64,000 nt of DNA from the NCBI RefSeq assembly GCF_001411555.2, contig NC_049901.1, positions 25,780,562 to 25,844,561 on the forward strand, given 5' to 3'. Under the pieces are notes generated by a model that was given only the letters and a program-made list of their open reading frames with translations, made no database searches and was not told the DNA's origin. Source of the stretch: Juglans regia (Eukaryota > Streptophyta > Magnoliopsida > Fagales > Juglandaceae). Position 1 is the first letter of the stretch; the number at the start of each line of letters is the position of its first letter. Positions 43,239 to 53,382 of the stretch are shown here, piece by piece. The position numbers and the translations under genes were made by a program.

Positions 43239-43562
43239 TGATGGGAACCATGATGGGCCTAGTCTTAAAGATCAGGGAGACAATATTGAATTTTATTTGT
43301 GAGTTGAGTTTTCTGCTCTTGTTCTTGATTGAACTCTTGAACTTATCAAAGGTAAATCACAACCTCTGTGACGTTCCTCCTTTGTAATCTGGGTTCTTGA
43401 GACGGGTTCTTCAACGGGTCTAGATTTTAATATAATCTAGGTTCTTGAAACGGGTTCTCATCGGGTCTAGATTTTCCATCATTGACTTGATTTTTGGCTT
43501 TCTTGGGGAGTTTTCAAATTGATTGTGGGTTCAAGGGAATTCATTCCCACGGGTTCATATCA
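43239..43562 (+). mobile_element. 324-bp short 3' LTR
   Basis: Same internal deletion as 36371-36694 (GGGAGACAAT joined to ATTGAATTTTATTTG). Confidence 0.88.
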
Positions 43563-43830
43563 ATTTGTGAGTTGAGTTTTCTCCTCTTGTTCTTGATTGA
43601 ACTCTTAAACTTATCAAAGGTAAATCACAACCTTTGTGGCGTTCCTCCTTTGTAATCTGGGTTCTTGAGACGGGTTCTTCAACGGGTCTAGATTTTAATA
43701 TAATCTAGGTTCTTGAAACGGGTTCTCATCGGGTCTAGATTCTCCATCCTTGACTTGATTTTTGGCTTTCTTGGGGAGTTTTCAAATTGATTGTGGGTTC
43801 AAGGGAATTCATTCCCACGTGTTCATATCA
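43563..43830 (+). mobile_element. Extra partial LTR in tandem
   Basis: Repeats the last 268 bp of the LTR (ATTTGTGAGTTGAG... to GTTCATATCA) directly after the 3' LTR; the ATCAA target duplication follows this copy, so the extra part belongs to the inserted element. Confidence 0.85.
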
Positions 43831-43835
43831 ATCAA

Positions 43836-44727
43836 GAAGCAGCGATTAGAAATCTGCAAGGAGGGAAAGATAGGAGGCGACTTGAGCCTAGTATTAAGAA
43901 TGAGTATGAGAATGGAGAGTATGGTGAGGATGAGGAAGTCCAAACATCTAAGTTGGATTGGGTACACATAGAGGAGTTAGGCGTGGAAAAGGATTTCGGG
44001 CTAACTCAGGGGGTCGAGATGGAGTAGATAAGAACCTTGGGAGCATGAAAATGAAAATACCATCATTCCAAGGTAGAACTAACCCTGAAGTTTATTTAGA
44101 GTGGGAGAAAATAATAGAGTTGGTGTTTGATTGTTATAATTACTCTGAGGAGAAGAAGGTGAAGTTGGCTGTAATTGAGTTCACTGATTATGCGATTATT
44201 TGGTGGGATCAATTAGTATCCAATTGGAGGAGGAATCTTGAGAGGCCTGTAGAAACATGGAGAGAGTTGAAAGCTATCATGAGGCAGAGATTTGTTCCTA
44301 GCCACTACTATAGAGACCTCTACCAAAAACTAAAAAATCTTACACAGGCTAGGAGTGTAGAGGATTACCATAAGGAGATGGAGTTGGCTATGATTCGGGC
44401 GAATATAGTGGAGGATCGAGAGGCCACGATGACAAGATTTTTGAGTGGGTTAAGGAGGGAGATAGCCAGTATAGTTGAGTTGCAACATTATAAGGAGGTA
44501 GAGGATATGGTGCACATGGCTATGAAGGTCGAGAGACAGCTAAAAGGAAGGGGTACATCAAGGTATACTTCGGTTTCTAGTACTCCTTGGAAACCAAAGT
44601 GGGACAAAAATAATCAAGCTGTAGTAAATGGGATGATCGAACCACCAAAGGGAAAAGATTTGGGTGAGGCTGAAATCTCAAGAAAAAGAGAGAATGAATT
44701 GAAAAACAATTGTGAGGCGGAGAGTTA
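43836..44727 (+). pseudogene. gag of the outer element, continuation
   Basis: Resumes after the ATCAA duplication with EAAIRNLQGGKDRRRLEPSIKNEYENGEYGEDEEV. A frame change near 43950 leads into the 256-codon frame from 43958: Gag core MKMKIPSFQGRTNPEVYLEWEK, VIEFTDYAIIWWDQLVSNWR, RQRFVPSHYYRDL, SVEDYHKEMELAMIRANIVEDREATM, VEDMVHMAMKVERQLKGRG, then WDKNNQAVV and PPKGKDLGEAEISRKRE. It stops at CEAES. One codon (Gly/Ser of QGSRS) is missing in LTQARS. No zinc finger or protease follows. Confidence 0.87.
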
Positions 44728-46145
44728 AAAAAAAAAAAAGAGACTGAAAGAAAAACAGAGAGTGAAAAGAACAAATAGTGTGAGAGGAAAAAAAAGAATG
44801 AGGCCGAAACATCAAAAGAAAGAGAGATTGTAGAGAGAAACAGAAAGATAAAAGTAAGTGTTTATGCTAAGATAAGCTTTTATGCAAACGAATTTAACGA
44901 CTCTTTGCCAAGTGTTGTTGTTTCTTTGTTGCAGGGATATGAGGTCGTGTTTCCTAGTGGTGTATTTTGTGGATTGCCACTTATTAGGGAGATAGAGCAC
45001 TACATTGATTTTGTGCTAGGTGCGACAATTCCTAACCGACCTTTCTTGGAAAAACAAGAGTCATTGACACACTTAAAGGGACAAGGTAAGTTGTTGACTA
45101 GAATGCATACTAAGCGGGAGGACTGTATTGAGACTTTTTCTCATGTATTCAAATACACACAAGGTATGAAAGATATTGTGATTGATGCTTTAACAAGAAG
45201 GTATGTCCTTGTCTCCATTTTAGATGCAAAATTGTTGAGACTTGAATATGATAAGGAATTGCATGCTAATGATGATGACTTTGCTAGTGTGTATGGAACA
45301 TGTGAGAAAGCATCTTTTGGTAAGTTCTATAAACTAGATTGGTACTTGTTTAGAAAGAATAGATTTTGTGTGCCAACTAGTTTTATGCGTAAGTTGCTTG
45401 TGTGTGATGGACATGCTGGTTTGTTGGGTAACCTTGGTGTAAGGAAGACTTTTATTGTGTTGCATGAATGTTTGTGAGAATATCATTTGCCATTCAAAGA
45501 CGTGTTGCACGAACGTTTGTGGAAGTATCATTTGTCATTCATTGATGTATTGCATGAACATTTGTGGGAGTATCAATTGGCATACATTGACGGGTTGCAT
45601 GAACGTTTGTGGGAGTATCATTTCCGTTTCATTGAGTTTGCATATAATTGAAGTTGTCATTCTGGTGAAAATAAGATTTCAAACATGTTGCATGAAGATT
45701 TATGGGAGTATCATTTGCCATTCATCGACTTGTTCCATGAACGTTTGCGGAAGTACCATTTGCCATTCATTGAGTTTGCATATTGGAGTGGTCATTTTGG
45801 TTCGAGGAAGACTTTAGGTGTGCTTCATGAACATTTGTGGGAGTATTGTTTGTCATTCATTGAGTTTACATATAATTGGAGTGTTCATGCTACTACTAAA
45901 TTTTCACCAATTGAAATTGTTTGTATACTTAATCCATTTCCTCCTTCAGATTTAAAGTCTTTACTAGTTGACGATAGGAGTAGCTTGGATGGACTATTCC
46001 AAATTCTTGAACAAATTAATGAAAATGCATATCTAATGGATCTTCTAGGTAAGTATCATATTTATACTATTTTCAATGTTACTAACCATTTTCCCTTTCA
46101 TCCACGTGGAGATTCGAGGTCGAATCCTTTTGAGGAGAGGGGGAA
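44728..46145 (+). pseudogene. Linker, RT-less fusion, repeats and integrase tail of the outer element
   Basis: After a stop and A-run at 44728-44740 the Lys/Glu linker is short and out of frame. 44905-45477 reads SLPS-type MPSVVVSLLQGYEVVFPSGVF, LPLIREIEHYIDFVLGATIPNRP fused to QESLTHLKGQGKLL, IDALTRRYV, SVYGTCEKASFGKFYKLDWYLFRKNRF, and stops at LHECL. The 15-residue units follow in broken frame; 45685-46203 reads LHEDLWEYHLPFIDL to the integrase tail (HATTKFSPIEIVC, FQILEQINENAYLMDLLGKY, RGDSRSNPFEERGND). PPT then the 3' LTR at 46146. Confidence 0.85.
45466..45660 (+). repeat. 45-bp repeat array, frame broken
   Basis: About four units from TTGCATGAATGTTTGTGAG to GAGTATCATTTCCG; the TGA in the first unit ends the upstream ORF. 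Confidence 0.8.
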
Positions 46146-46195
46146 TGATGGGAATCAAGATGGGCCTAGTCTTAAAGATCATTTGCAACTTCCAA
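46146..46195 (+). mobile_element. 3' LTR of the outer element, first piece
   Basis: TGATGGGAATCAAGATGGG... to CAACTTCCAA, interrupted by the minus element 46196-51841. The LTR resumes at 51842-52221 and again at 53029-53382. Confidence 0.87.
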
Positions 46196-46918
46196 TGATA
46201 TGAACTCGCGGGAACGGAATTCTTTGAACTCACAATCAAATTGAAAACTTCCCAAGAAAGCCAAAATCAAGCCAATGGATGGAGAACCTAGACCCGATGA
46301 GAACTCGTTTCAGGAAGCTAGATTATATTAAAATCTAGACCCATTGAAGAACCCATCTCAAGAACCCAGATTACAAAGGAGGAACGCCACAAAGGATGTG
46401 ATTTACCTTTGATAAGTTCAAAAGTTCAATTAAGAACAAAAGGAGTAAAACTCAACTCACAATGAATAAATTCATCAAATTTCATAAACTTCATAATCTT
46501 CTGAAAATGAGGCTACAAAGAGTATTTAAACCAAAACCTAATTAAAACCCTAGATAAAATAAAACACCATCTTCCAAAAATACCCCTGAGTGAACAGTGC
46601 CACGGCTACAGTATGGAGCTACAGTAACTCGGCTACAGTAACCCTAACCCTAGTACAATAAAATAATAACTTTCCCAACGTGCCCTTACATAGGCATAAA
46701 CCCAATTATTCTAAGCAAATAAAATAGGTTCTTGAAATTAATTAAAAAAGTTGAAAGCCTTCAAGTGTCCAAAGCCTATAAGTCATGTTGTTGCCCTTTC
46801 CATAGCTTATGAAATGAATCAAAGCATAATCTTCATCGTTTAAGCCCTTGAACTTGTATTTGGCCCATCTAGAACTTGCAACATATCTTTAAGACTAGGC
46901 CCACCTTGGTTCTCATCA
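46196..46918 (-). mobile_element. 3' LTR of that minus element
   Basis: TGATATGAACTCGCGGG to GGTTCTCATCA, short subtype, followed by the minus PPT TTCCCCCTCTCC. Confidence 0.88.
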
Positions 46919-47227
46919 TTCCCCCTCTCCTCAAAAGGATTCGACCTCGAATCTCCACCTGGATCAAAGGGAAAAATGTTAGTAACATTATCATTGATTT
47001 CATATGCATTGTCATTAATTCGTTCAAGAATTTGAGAACATCCATCCAAGCTACTCCTGTTGTCAACAGATAAAGACATGAAATCTAAAGGAGTAAATAG
47101 ATTAAGTATATAAACAATTTCAAAAGGAGAATATAAAGTGGTAGTATGCATGGTCCTGTTATATGCAAACTCTATAAATCCATCTATAAAGTGGTAGAAT
47201 TTCTACTCCTTTCTTTCCTAGGCAGCC
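46919..47227 (-). pseudogene. Integrase tail, split by a solo LTR
   Basis: Minus strand: [64 protein letters not shown] damaged stretch at 47165-47190 duplicates 'TCTATAAA' words. The upstream part (GLPRKER...) is split at CAGCC by the solo LTR and continues at 48006. Confidence 0.82.
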
Positions 47228-48005
47228 TGATGGGAACCATGATGGGCCTAGTCTTAAAGATCACGGAGACAATGCAAGGATTGATGCAATCCACTTGGGA
47301 CGAGTTTAGCAAGAGCCCAACATTCAAGATGAGGCTTGAAGGATGAAGATCCAATTTTGATTCATTTGATCAGCTATGGAAGATGGCAACAACAAGACTT
47401 AAATTCTTTGGGCTCTTGAAGGGTTACAACTTATTTAATTCATTTAAAAAACTTATTTTATTAGTTTAGAATAAATGAGTTTATTATGGGAAGCACTTAA
47501 GGGGGCCTATGAAAGGGTATGTTGGGAAAGTTATTATTTTATTGAACTAGGGTTAGGGTTACTGTAGCCGAGTTACTGTAGTACCGTACTGTAGCCGCAG
47601 CACTGTTCACTCAGGGGTATTTTTGGAAGATGGGGTTTTATTTTATCTAGGGTTTTAATTAGGTTTTGCTTTAAATACTCTATGTAGCCTCATTCTAAAT
47701 CAAATAATGAAGTTTATGAACTTTGATGAATTTATTCATTGTGAGTTGAGTTTTACTCCTCTTGTTCTTAATTGAACTTTTGAACTTATCAAAGGTAAAT
47801 CACAACCTTTGTGGCGTTCCTCCTTTGTAATCTGGGTTCTTGAGACGGGTTCTTCAACGGGTCTAGATTTTAATATAATCTAGGTTCTTGAAACGAGTTC
47901 TCATCGGGTCTAGGTTCTCCATCCATTGACTTGATTTTGGCTTTCTTGGGGAGTTTTCAAATTGATTGTGGGTTCAAGGGATTTCATTCCCGCGAGTTCA
48001 TATCA
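47228..48005 (+). mobile_element. Solo LTR (plus) with target duplication CAGCC
   Basis: 778 bp from TGATGGGAACCATG to CGCGAGTTCATATCA. CAGCC at 47223-47227 and at 48006-48010 match perfectly, and the minus integrase coding sequence (GGCAGCCCCAAAACAAAG complement) is restored in order when it is removed. Confidence 0.93.
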
Positions 48006-49100
48006 CAGCCCCAAAACAAAGTCGATAGATATGTCTACACATGACTCACTAGGAATAGGTAAGGGCGTATGCAACCCATGTGGCAAAAGTATAAATTTGA
48101 CCTTTCTGCATGTAATGCACCTGCCACAAATACAATTGACATCTCTCTTCATCTTAGACCAACATAACTGTTTATGCAAAATGTCTAATATTTTCTTGAC
48201 ATCAGAATGACTACTCCAAATATATGCAAACTCAATGAAGGGCAAATGATAGTCCCACAAACGTTCATGCAACAGGTCAATGTATGGCAAATGATACCCC
48301 CACAAACGTTCCTGAAACACATCAATGAATGACAATTGATACTTCCACAAACGTTCACGCAACATGTCATTGAAAGGCAAATGATATTTCCACAAACATT
48401 CATGCAACACAACAAAAGTCTTCCTTACACCATGGTTACCCAACAAACTAGCATGTCCATCACACACAAGCAACTTACGCATAAAACTAGTAGGCACACA
48501 AAATCTATTCATTCTAAACAAGTACCAATCTAGTTTATAGAACTTACCAAAAGATGCATTCTCACATGTTCCATACACACTAGCAAAGTCATCATCATTA
48601 GCATGCAATTCCTTATCATATTCAAATCTCAACAATTTCGCATCTAAAATGAAGACAAGGACATACCTTCTTGCTAAAGCATCAACCACAAAAATTTTCA
48701 TACCTTGTGTGTATTTGAATACGTCGTGAGGAAAAGTCTCAATACAATCCTCCCGCTTAGCATGCATTATAGTCAATAACTTACCTTGTCCCTTTAAGTG
48801 TGTCAATGACTCTTGTTTTTCCAAGAAAGGTCGATTAAGAATTGTCGCACCTAGCACAAAATCAATGTAGTGCTCTATCTCCCTAATAGGTGGCAATCCA
48901 CAAAAGACACCACTAGGAAACATGACCTCATATCCCTGCAACAAAGAGACAACAATACTAGGTAAACATACGTCAAGTCCGTTAGATTAAGACTCGCCTT
49001 AGCACAAAAACTCACTTTTCTCTTTTTTTTCTCTCTACACTTTCTTCCTCACTCCACTCTTTTTTCTTTTCACAACTCTCTTTTTCTTTTTCTCTCTCTT
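48006..49100 (-). pseudogene. RT-less fusion, repeats and integrase zinc-binding piece
   Basis: Minus frame 48944-48003, 313 codons: LQGYEVMFPSGVFCG, LPPIREIEHYIDFVLGATILNRP fused to QESLTHLKGQGKLL, VVDALARRYV, SVYGTCENASFGKFYKLDWYLFRMNRFCVPTS, four 15-residue units (LHECLWKYHLPFNDM, LRERLWKYQLSFIDV, FQERLWGYHLPYIDL, LHERLWDYHLPFIEF), then integrase [27 protein letters not shown] and DISIDFVLGL. Upstream the linker at 48990-49220 is frame-broken. DDE core missing beyond the first Asp motif. Confidence 0.85.
48236..48415 (-). repeat. 45-bp repeat array, four units, minus strand
   Basis: Four adjacent 45-bp units, one with CAACATGTCATTG variant; encoded as given for the surrounding ORF. Confidence 0.85.
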
Positions 49101-49223
49101 TTCTTTTGATGTTTCAACTCATCTCTTTTTTCCTCTCACTCTCTTTGTTCCCTCACTCTCTGTTTTTCTTTCAGTCTCCTCTTTTTTTGAACTCTCTGGC
49201 ACTCACAACTCTTATTTTTCAAC

Positions 49224-50222
49224 TCATTCTCTCTTTTTTCTTGAGGTTTCAGCTTCACCCAAATCTTTTCCCTTTGGTGGTTCAGTCTTCTCCTTTGCTA
49301 CAACTTGATCATTTTTGTCCCACTTTGGTTTCCAAGGAGTACTAGAAACTGAAGTATACCTCGATGTACCCTTTCCTTTTAGCCGTCTCTCCACCTTCAT
49401 AGCCATGTGCACCATGTCCTCTACCTCCTCATAATGTTGCAACTCAACTACATTGGCTATCTCCCTATTCAACCCCCTCAAAAATCTTTTCATTGTGGCA
49501 TCCCAATCCTCCACTACATTAGCCCGAATCATAGCCACCTTCATCTCCTTATGGTAGTCCTCTACACTCCTAGACCCCTGTATAAGATTTTGTAATTTTT
49601 GGTAGAGGTCTCTATAGTAGTGGCTAGGTACAAATCTCCGCCTCATGATAGCTTTCAACTCTCTCCATGTTTCTACAGGCCTCTCAAAATTACTCCTCCT
49701 ATAGGATACTAATTGAGCCCACCAAATAATCGCATAATCAGTGAACTCAATTACAGCCAACTTCACCTTTTTCTCCTCACAGTAATTATGACAATCAAAC
49801 ACCAACTCTATTCTTTTCTCCCACTCTAAACAAACTTCAGGGTCAGTTCTACCTTGAAATGATGGTATTTTCATTTTGATGCTTCCAAAGTTCTTATCTA
49901 CTCTATCTCGACCCCCTGAGTTTGTCCTAAGGCGTCTTCCATGCCTAACTCCTCTATGTCCACCCAATCCAACTTCAAATGTTTAGACTTCATCATCCTC
50001 ACCAAACTCTCCATTCTTATACCCATTCTCAATTCTAGGCTCACGTCGCCTCCTATCTCTCTCACATTGCAGATTTCTAATCACTGCTTCTTGATTATCC
50101 ATACTATCCCTCACTTCACCCAACACCAAGTTCAACTGCTCAAACTGTTGTTGCATGGCTTGCAACACAATGGATGAGTTATATTCTCTCCCCCTTAGTG
50201 ATGAGCTACTCCGATGAGACAT
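49224..50222 (-). pseudogene. gag of the minus element, almost complete
   Basis: ATG at 50222 (MSHRSSSSLRGREYNSSIVLQAMQQQFEQLNLVLGEVRD). A frame change near 49983 (EFGEDDEV, then a stop) separates it from the 248-codon frame 49967-49224: GGHRGVRHGRRLRTNSGGRDRVDKNFGS, Gag core MKIPSFQGRTDPEVCLEWEKR, VIEFTDYAIIWWAQLVSYRR, ETWRELKAIMRRRFVPSHYYRDL, SVEDYHKEMKVAMIRANVVED, VEDMVHMAMKVERRLKGKG, then PPKGKDLGEAETSRKK. Zinc finger and protease absent. This is the most complete minus-strand Gag core. Confidence 0.87.
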
Positions 50223-51148
50223 TATATAATGTGCTGCATAAAAAGAAAGTTAGTGGAAAACCTCACACACTCCCTTACGTGTTTGCACTCGAATAATGGC
50301 ACTCCACTCGTGTTTCACTTTTAATTGGCTTTTTCCCAATAATAGTCTCACACTATCTTGCATTTTACCTCGAGAGCTTTCCCACTCAAGTTCTTTCAGA
50401 ACTAAATGAACTCAATCAAGACAAGGCAACCTTGTTTTCTCCCAACTAGTAATTAGATCTAGGAAACAAGAACAAGAGAAACATGAAGGAATAAAAATGA
50501 CACGAGAATCAATGAAGTTATAAGAATGAAAGAATAACAATAAGACAAGATACCAACTTGAGTGATGTATGCAGCAGCCCTTTGATCATAAGGTTTAATC
50601 AACAAATTTCTTTCTTTCTTTTTGTTGTAACTATGTAGCAACTTTGAATATGCTACATTCTCTTTTCTTCATCTTCTTCTTTTCATTTTTTTTTTTCAAA
50701 TTTTCTTTTCTTTTCTTTTCTTTTCCTTTATTTTCTTTTCTTTTCTTTTCTTTTCCTTTCCTTTATTTTCTTTTATTTTCTTTTCCTTTCTTTTCTTTTC
50801 TTTTCTTTTCTCTAATTCATCCACAAACAGATATATTCAGTTGTGAAAACCATCCAATTGAATTCAAACACACAAGCATTGACAATGAAGTAGAAGAGAA
50901 TCAATGGAACGACACTCCAAGCAATTGACAAACTTAGAGTGCAGGAAACTCTAGAATTTTGAAACCCTAGGTGATGTAAATTTCAGCCAAACCCAAAACC
51001 CTAAGAATTTTGGCAGCCTACTTTTTGTTTCTATTTTTTTTTTTTTTTTGGCAACCCTAGAACAATGAAGCCCTAGAATCAAATTTGAGAGTGCTAGAAT
51101 TAAAAGATAGAATTAGACCTGATTGGAAACCTTGCTCTAAATACCAAA
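50223..51148 (-). other. Leader of the minus element
   Basis: Minus strand: PBS TTGGTATTTAGAGCAAGG (one further change) at 51131-51148, AAAAG-type tract 50663-50813, and the CACTAAC...GCAGCAC motif before the gag ATG. Confidence 0.8.
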
Positions 51149-51841
51149 TGATATGAACTCGCGGGAACGGAATCCCTTGAACCCACAATCAAATTGAAAA
51201 CTTCCCAAGAAAGCCAAAATCAAGTCAATGGATGGAGAACCTAGATTATATTAAAATCTAGACCCGTTGAAGAACCCGTCTCAAGAACCCAGATTACAAA
51301 GGAGGAACGCCACAAAGGTTGTGATTTACCTTTGATAAGTTCAAAAGTTCAATTAAGAACAAGAGGAGTAAAACTCAACTCACAATGAATAAATTCATCA
51401 AATTTCATAAACTTCATGATCTTCTGAAAATGAGGCTACGAAGAGTATTTAAACCAAAACCTAATTAAAACGCTACATAAAATAAAACACCATCTTCCAA
51501 AAATACCCCTGAGTGAACAGTGCCACGGCTTCAGTACGGAGCTACAGTAACTCGGCTACAGTAACCCTAACCCTAGTTCAATAAAATAATAACTTTCCCA
51601 ACATGCCCTTACATAGGCATAAACCCAATTATTCTAAGCAAATAAAATAGGTCCTTGAAATTAATTAAAAAAGTTGAAAGCCTTCAAGTGTCCAAAGCCT
51701 ATAAGTCATGTTGTTGCCCTTTACATAGCTTATGAAATGAATCAAAGCATAATCTTCATCGTTTAAGCCCTTGAACTTGTATTTGGCCCATCTGGAACTT
51801 GCAACATATCTTTAAGACTAGGCCCACCTTGGTTCCCATCA
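51149..51841 (-). mobile_element. 5' LTR of the minus element
   Basis: 693 bp, TGATATGAACTCGCGGG to GGTTCCCATCA; about 35 bp shorter than its partner because a segment near GAACC/TAGACCCGATG is deleted (51238-51243). Confidence 0.88.
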
Positions 51842-52221
51842 TCCAGATGAGCCAAGAAGATAAATGAGACAATGCAAGGATTGAAGCAATCCAGTTGGGA
51901 CGAGTTTAGGAAAATCCAGTTTTAATTCATTTGATCAGTTACGGAAGAGGGCAACGATAAGAAGTAAAGGCTTTGGGCTCTTGAATGGTTTCAACTTATT
52001 TAATTCACTTAAAGAATTTATTTTATTAGTTTAGAATAATTGAGTTTATTATGGGAAGCACTTAAGGGGGCCTACGCAAGGGGCATATTGGGAAAGTTAT
52101 TATTTTATTGAACTAGGGTTAGGGCTATTGTGGCCGAGTTACTGTAGCTGCAGCACTGTAGCCGTGGCCCTGTTCATCCAGGGGCACTTTTGGAAGATGG
52201 GGGTTTATTTTGGCTAGGGTT
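51842..52221 (+). mobile_element. 3' LTR of the outer element, second piece
   Basis: Resumes with TCCAGATGAGCC (target duplication plus continuation) and runs to GGCTAGGGTT, where the solo LTR 52222-53028 is inserted. Confidence 0.87.
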
Positions 52222-53028
52222 TGATATGAACCCGCGGGAATGAAATCCCTTGAACCCACAGTCAATTTGAAAACTTCCCAAGAAAGCCAAAAATCAAGTC
52301 AATGGATGGAGAACCTAGACCCGATGAGAACTTGTTTCAAGAACCTAGATTATATTAAAATCTAGACCCGTTGAAGAACCCGTCTCAAGAACCCAGATTA
52401 CAAAGGAGGAACGCCACAAAGGTTGTGATTTACCTTTGATAAGTTCAAAAGTTCAATTAAGAACAAGAGGAGTAAAACTCAACTCACAATGAATAAATTC
52501 ATCAAATTTCATAAACTTCATAATCTGATTAGAATGAGGCTACATAGAGTATTTAAAGGAAAACCTAATGAAACCCTAGCCAAAATAAACCCCCATCTTC
52601 CAAAAGTACCCCTGGATGAACAGTGCCGCGGCTACAGTGCCGAGCTACAGTAACTCGGCTACAGTAACCCTAACCCTAGTTCAATAAAATAATAACTTTC
52701 CCAACATGCCCTTGCATAAGCCCCCTTAAGTGCTTCCCATAATAAACTCAATTATTCTAAACAAATAAAATAAGTTCTTTAAATGAATTAAATAAGTTGA
52801 AACCCTTTAAGAGCCCAAGCCTTTAAGTCTTGTCGTTGCCATCTTCCATAGCTGATCAAATGAATTAAAACTGGATCTTCATCCTTCAAGCCCCATCTTG
52901 AATGTTGGGCTCTTGCTAAACTTGTCCCAAGTGGATTGCATCAATCATTGCATTGTCTCCTTGATCTTCTTGGGCCATCTGGAAGTTGTAAATGATCTTT
53001 AAGATTAGGCTCATCTTGGTTCCCATCA
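52222..53028 (-). mobile_element. Solo LTR (minus) with target duplication GGGTT
   Basis: 807 bp, TGATATGAACCCGCGGG to GGTTCCCATCA. GGGTT at 52217-52221 and 53029-53033; the interrupted plus LTR (GGCTAGGGTT/TCATTAGG) is restored when it is removed. Confidence 0.95.
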
Positions 53029-53382
53029 GGGTTTCATTAGGTTTTGCTTTAAATACTCTTTATAACCTCATTCTAATCAGTTTATGAAGTTTATAAAATT
53101 TGATGAATTTATTCATTGTGAGTTGAGTTTTACTCCTCTTGTTCGTAATTGAACTTTTGAACTTATCAAAGGTAAATCACAACCTTTGTGGCGTTCCTCC
53201 TTTGTAATCTGGGTTCTTGAGATGGGTTCTTCAACGGGTCTAGATTTTAATATAATCTAGGTTCTTGAAATGAGTTTTCATCGGGTCTAGGTTCTCCACC
53301 CATTAACTTGATTTTGGCTTTCTTGGAAAGTTTTCAAATTGATTGTGGGTTCATGGGAATTCATTCCTACGGGTTCATATCA
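53029..53382 (+). mobile_element. 3' LTR of the outer element, third piece
   Basis: GGGTTTCATTAGGTTTTGC... to GGGTTCATATCA, followed by ACACT. Confidence 0.9.

Larger units (their letters stand above)
36371..43830 (+). mobile_element. Second-level element with short (324-bp) LTRs
   Basis: Target duplication ATCAA at 36366-36370 and 43831-43835, with the gag frame of the outer element continuing on both sides. Its LTRs at 36371-36694 and 43239-43562 are both 324 bp and share the same internal deletion. The 3' LTR is followed by a further 268-bp partial LTR copy. The internal part encodes a Gag-less derivative and is itself interrupted by 37582-41283. Confidence 0.88.
46196..51841 (-). mobile_element. 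Second-level minus element in the outer 3' LTR
   Basis: LTRs 46196-46918 and 51149-51841. Target duplication TCCAA (46191-46195) versus TCCAG (51842-51846), one change. The interrupted LTR continues on both sides. Contains a solo LTR at 47228-48005. Internal region has leader, gag, linker, RT-less fusion, repeats and an integrase piece. Confidence 0.9.
34433..53382 (+). mobile_element. Outer element of a multi-level nest
   Basis: Bounded by TGATGGGAACC (34433) and GGGTTCATATCA (53382), with ACACT at 34428-34432 and ACACT at 53383-53387. Its own pieces are 34433-35150 (5' LTR, damaged), 35653-36370 (leader and start of gag), 43836-46145 (gag and pol remnant) and the 3' LTR in three pieces (46146-46195, 51847-52221, 53034-53382). 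Inside it lie 36371-43830, 46196-51841 and the solo LTR 52222-53028. Net length without insertions is about 4.5-5 kb, equal to the non-autonomous type. Confidence 0.8.

Noticed and set aside
47540..47570. Interstitial telomere repeat
   Set aside because: Only two AGGGTT units (TAGGGTTAGGGTT), at the same place in every LTR; an LTR motif rather than a telomere relic.
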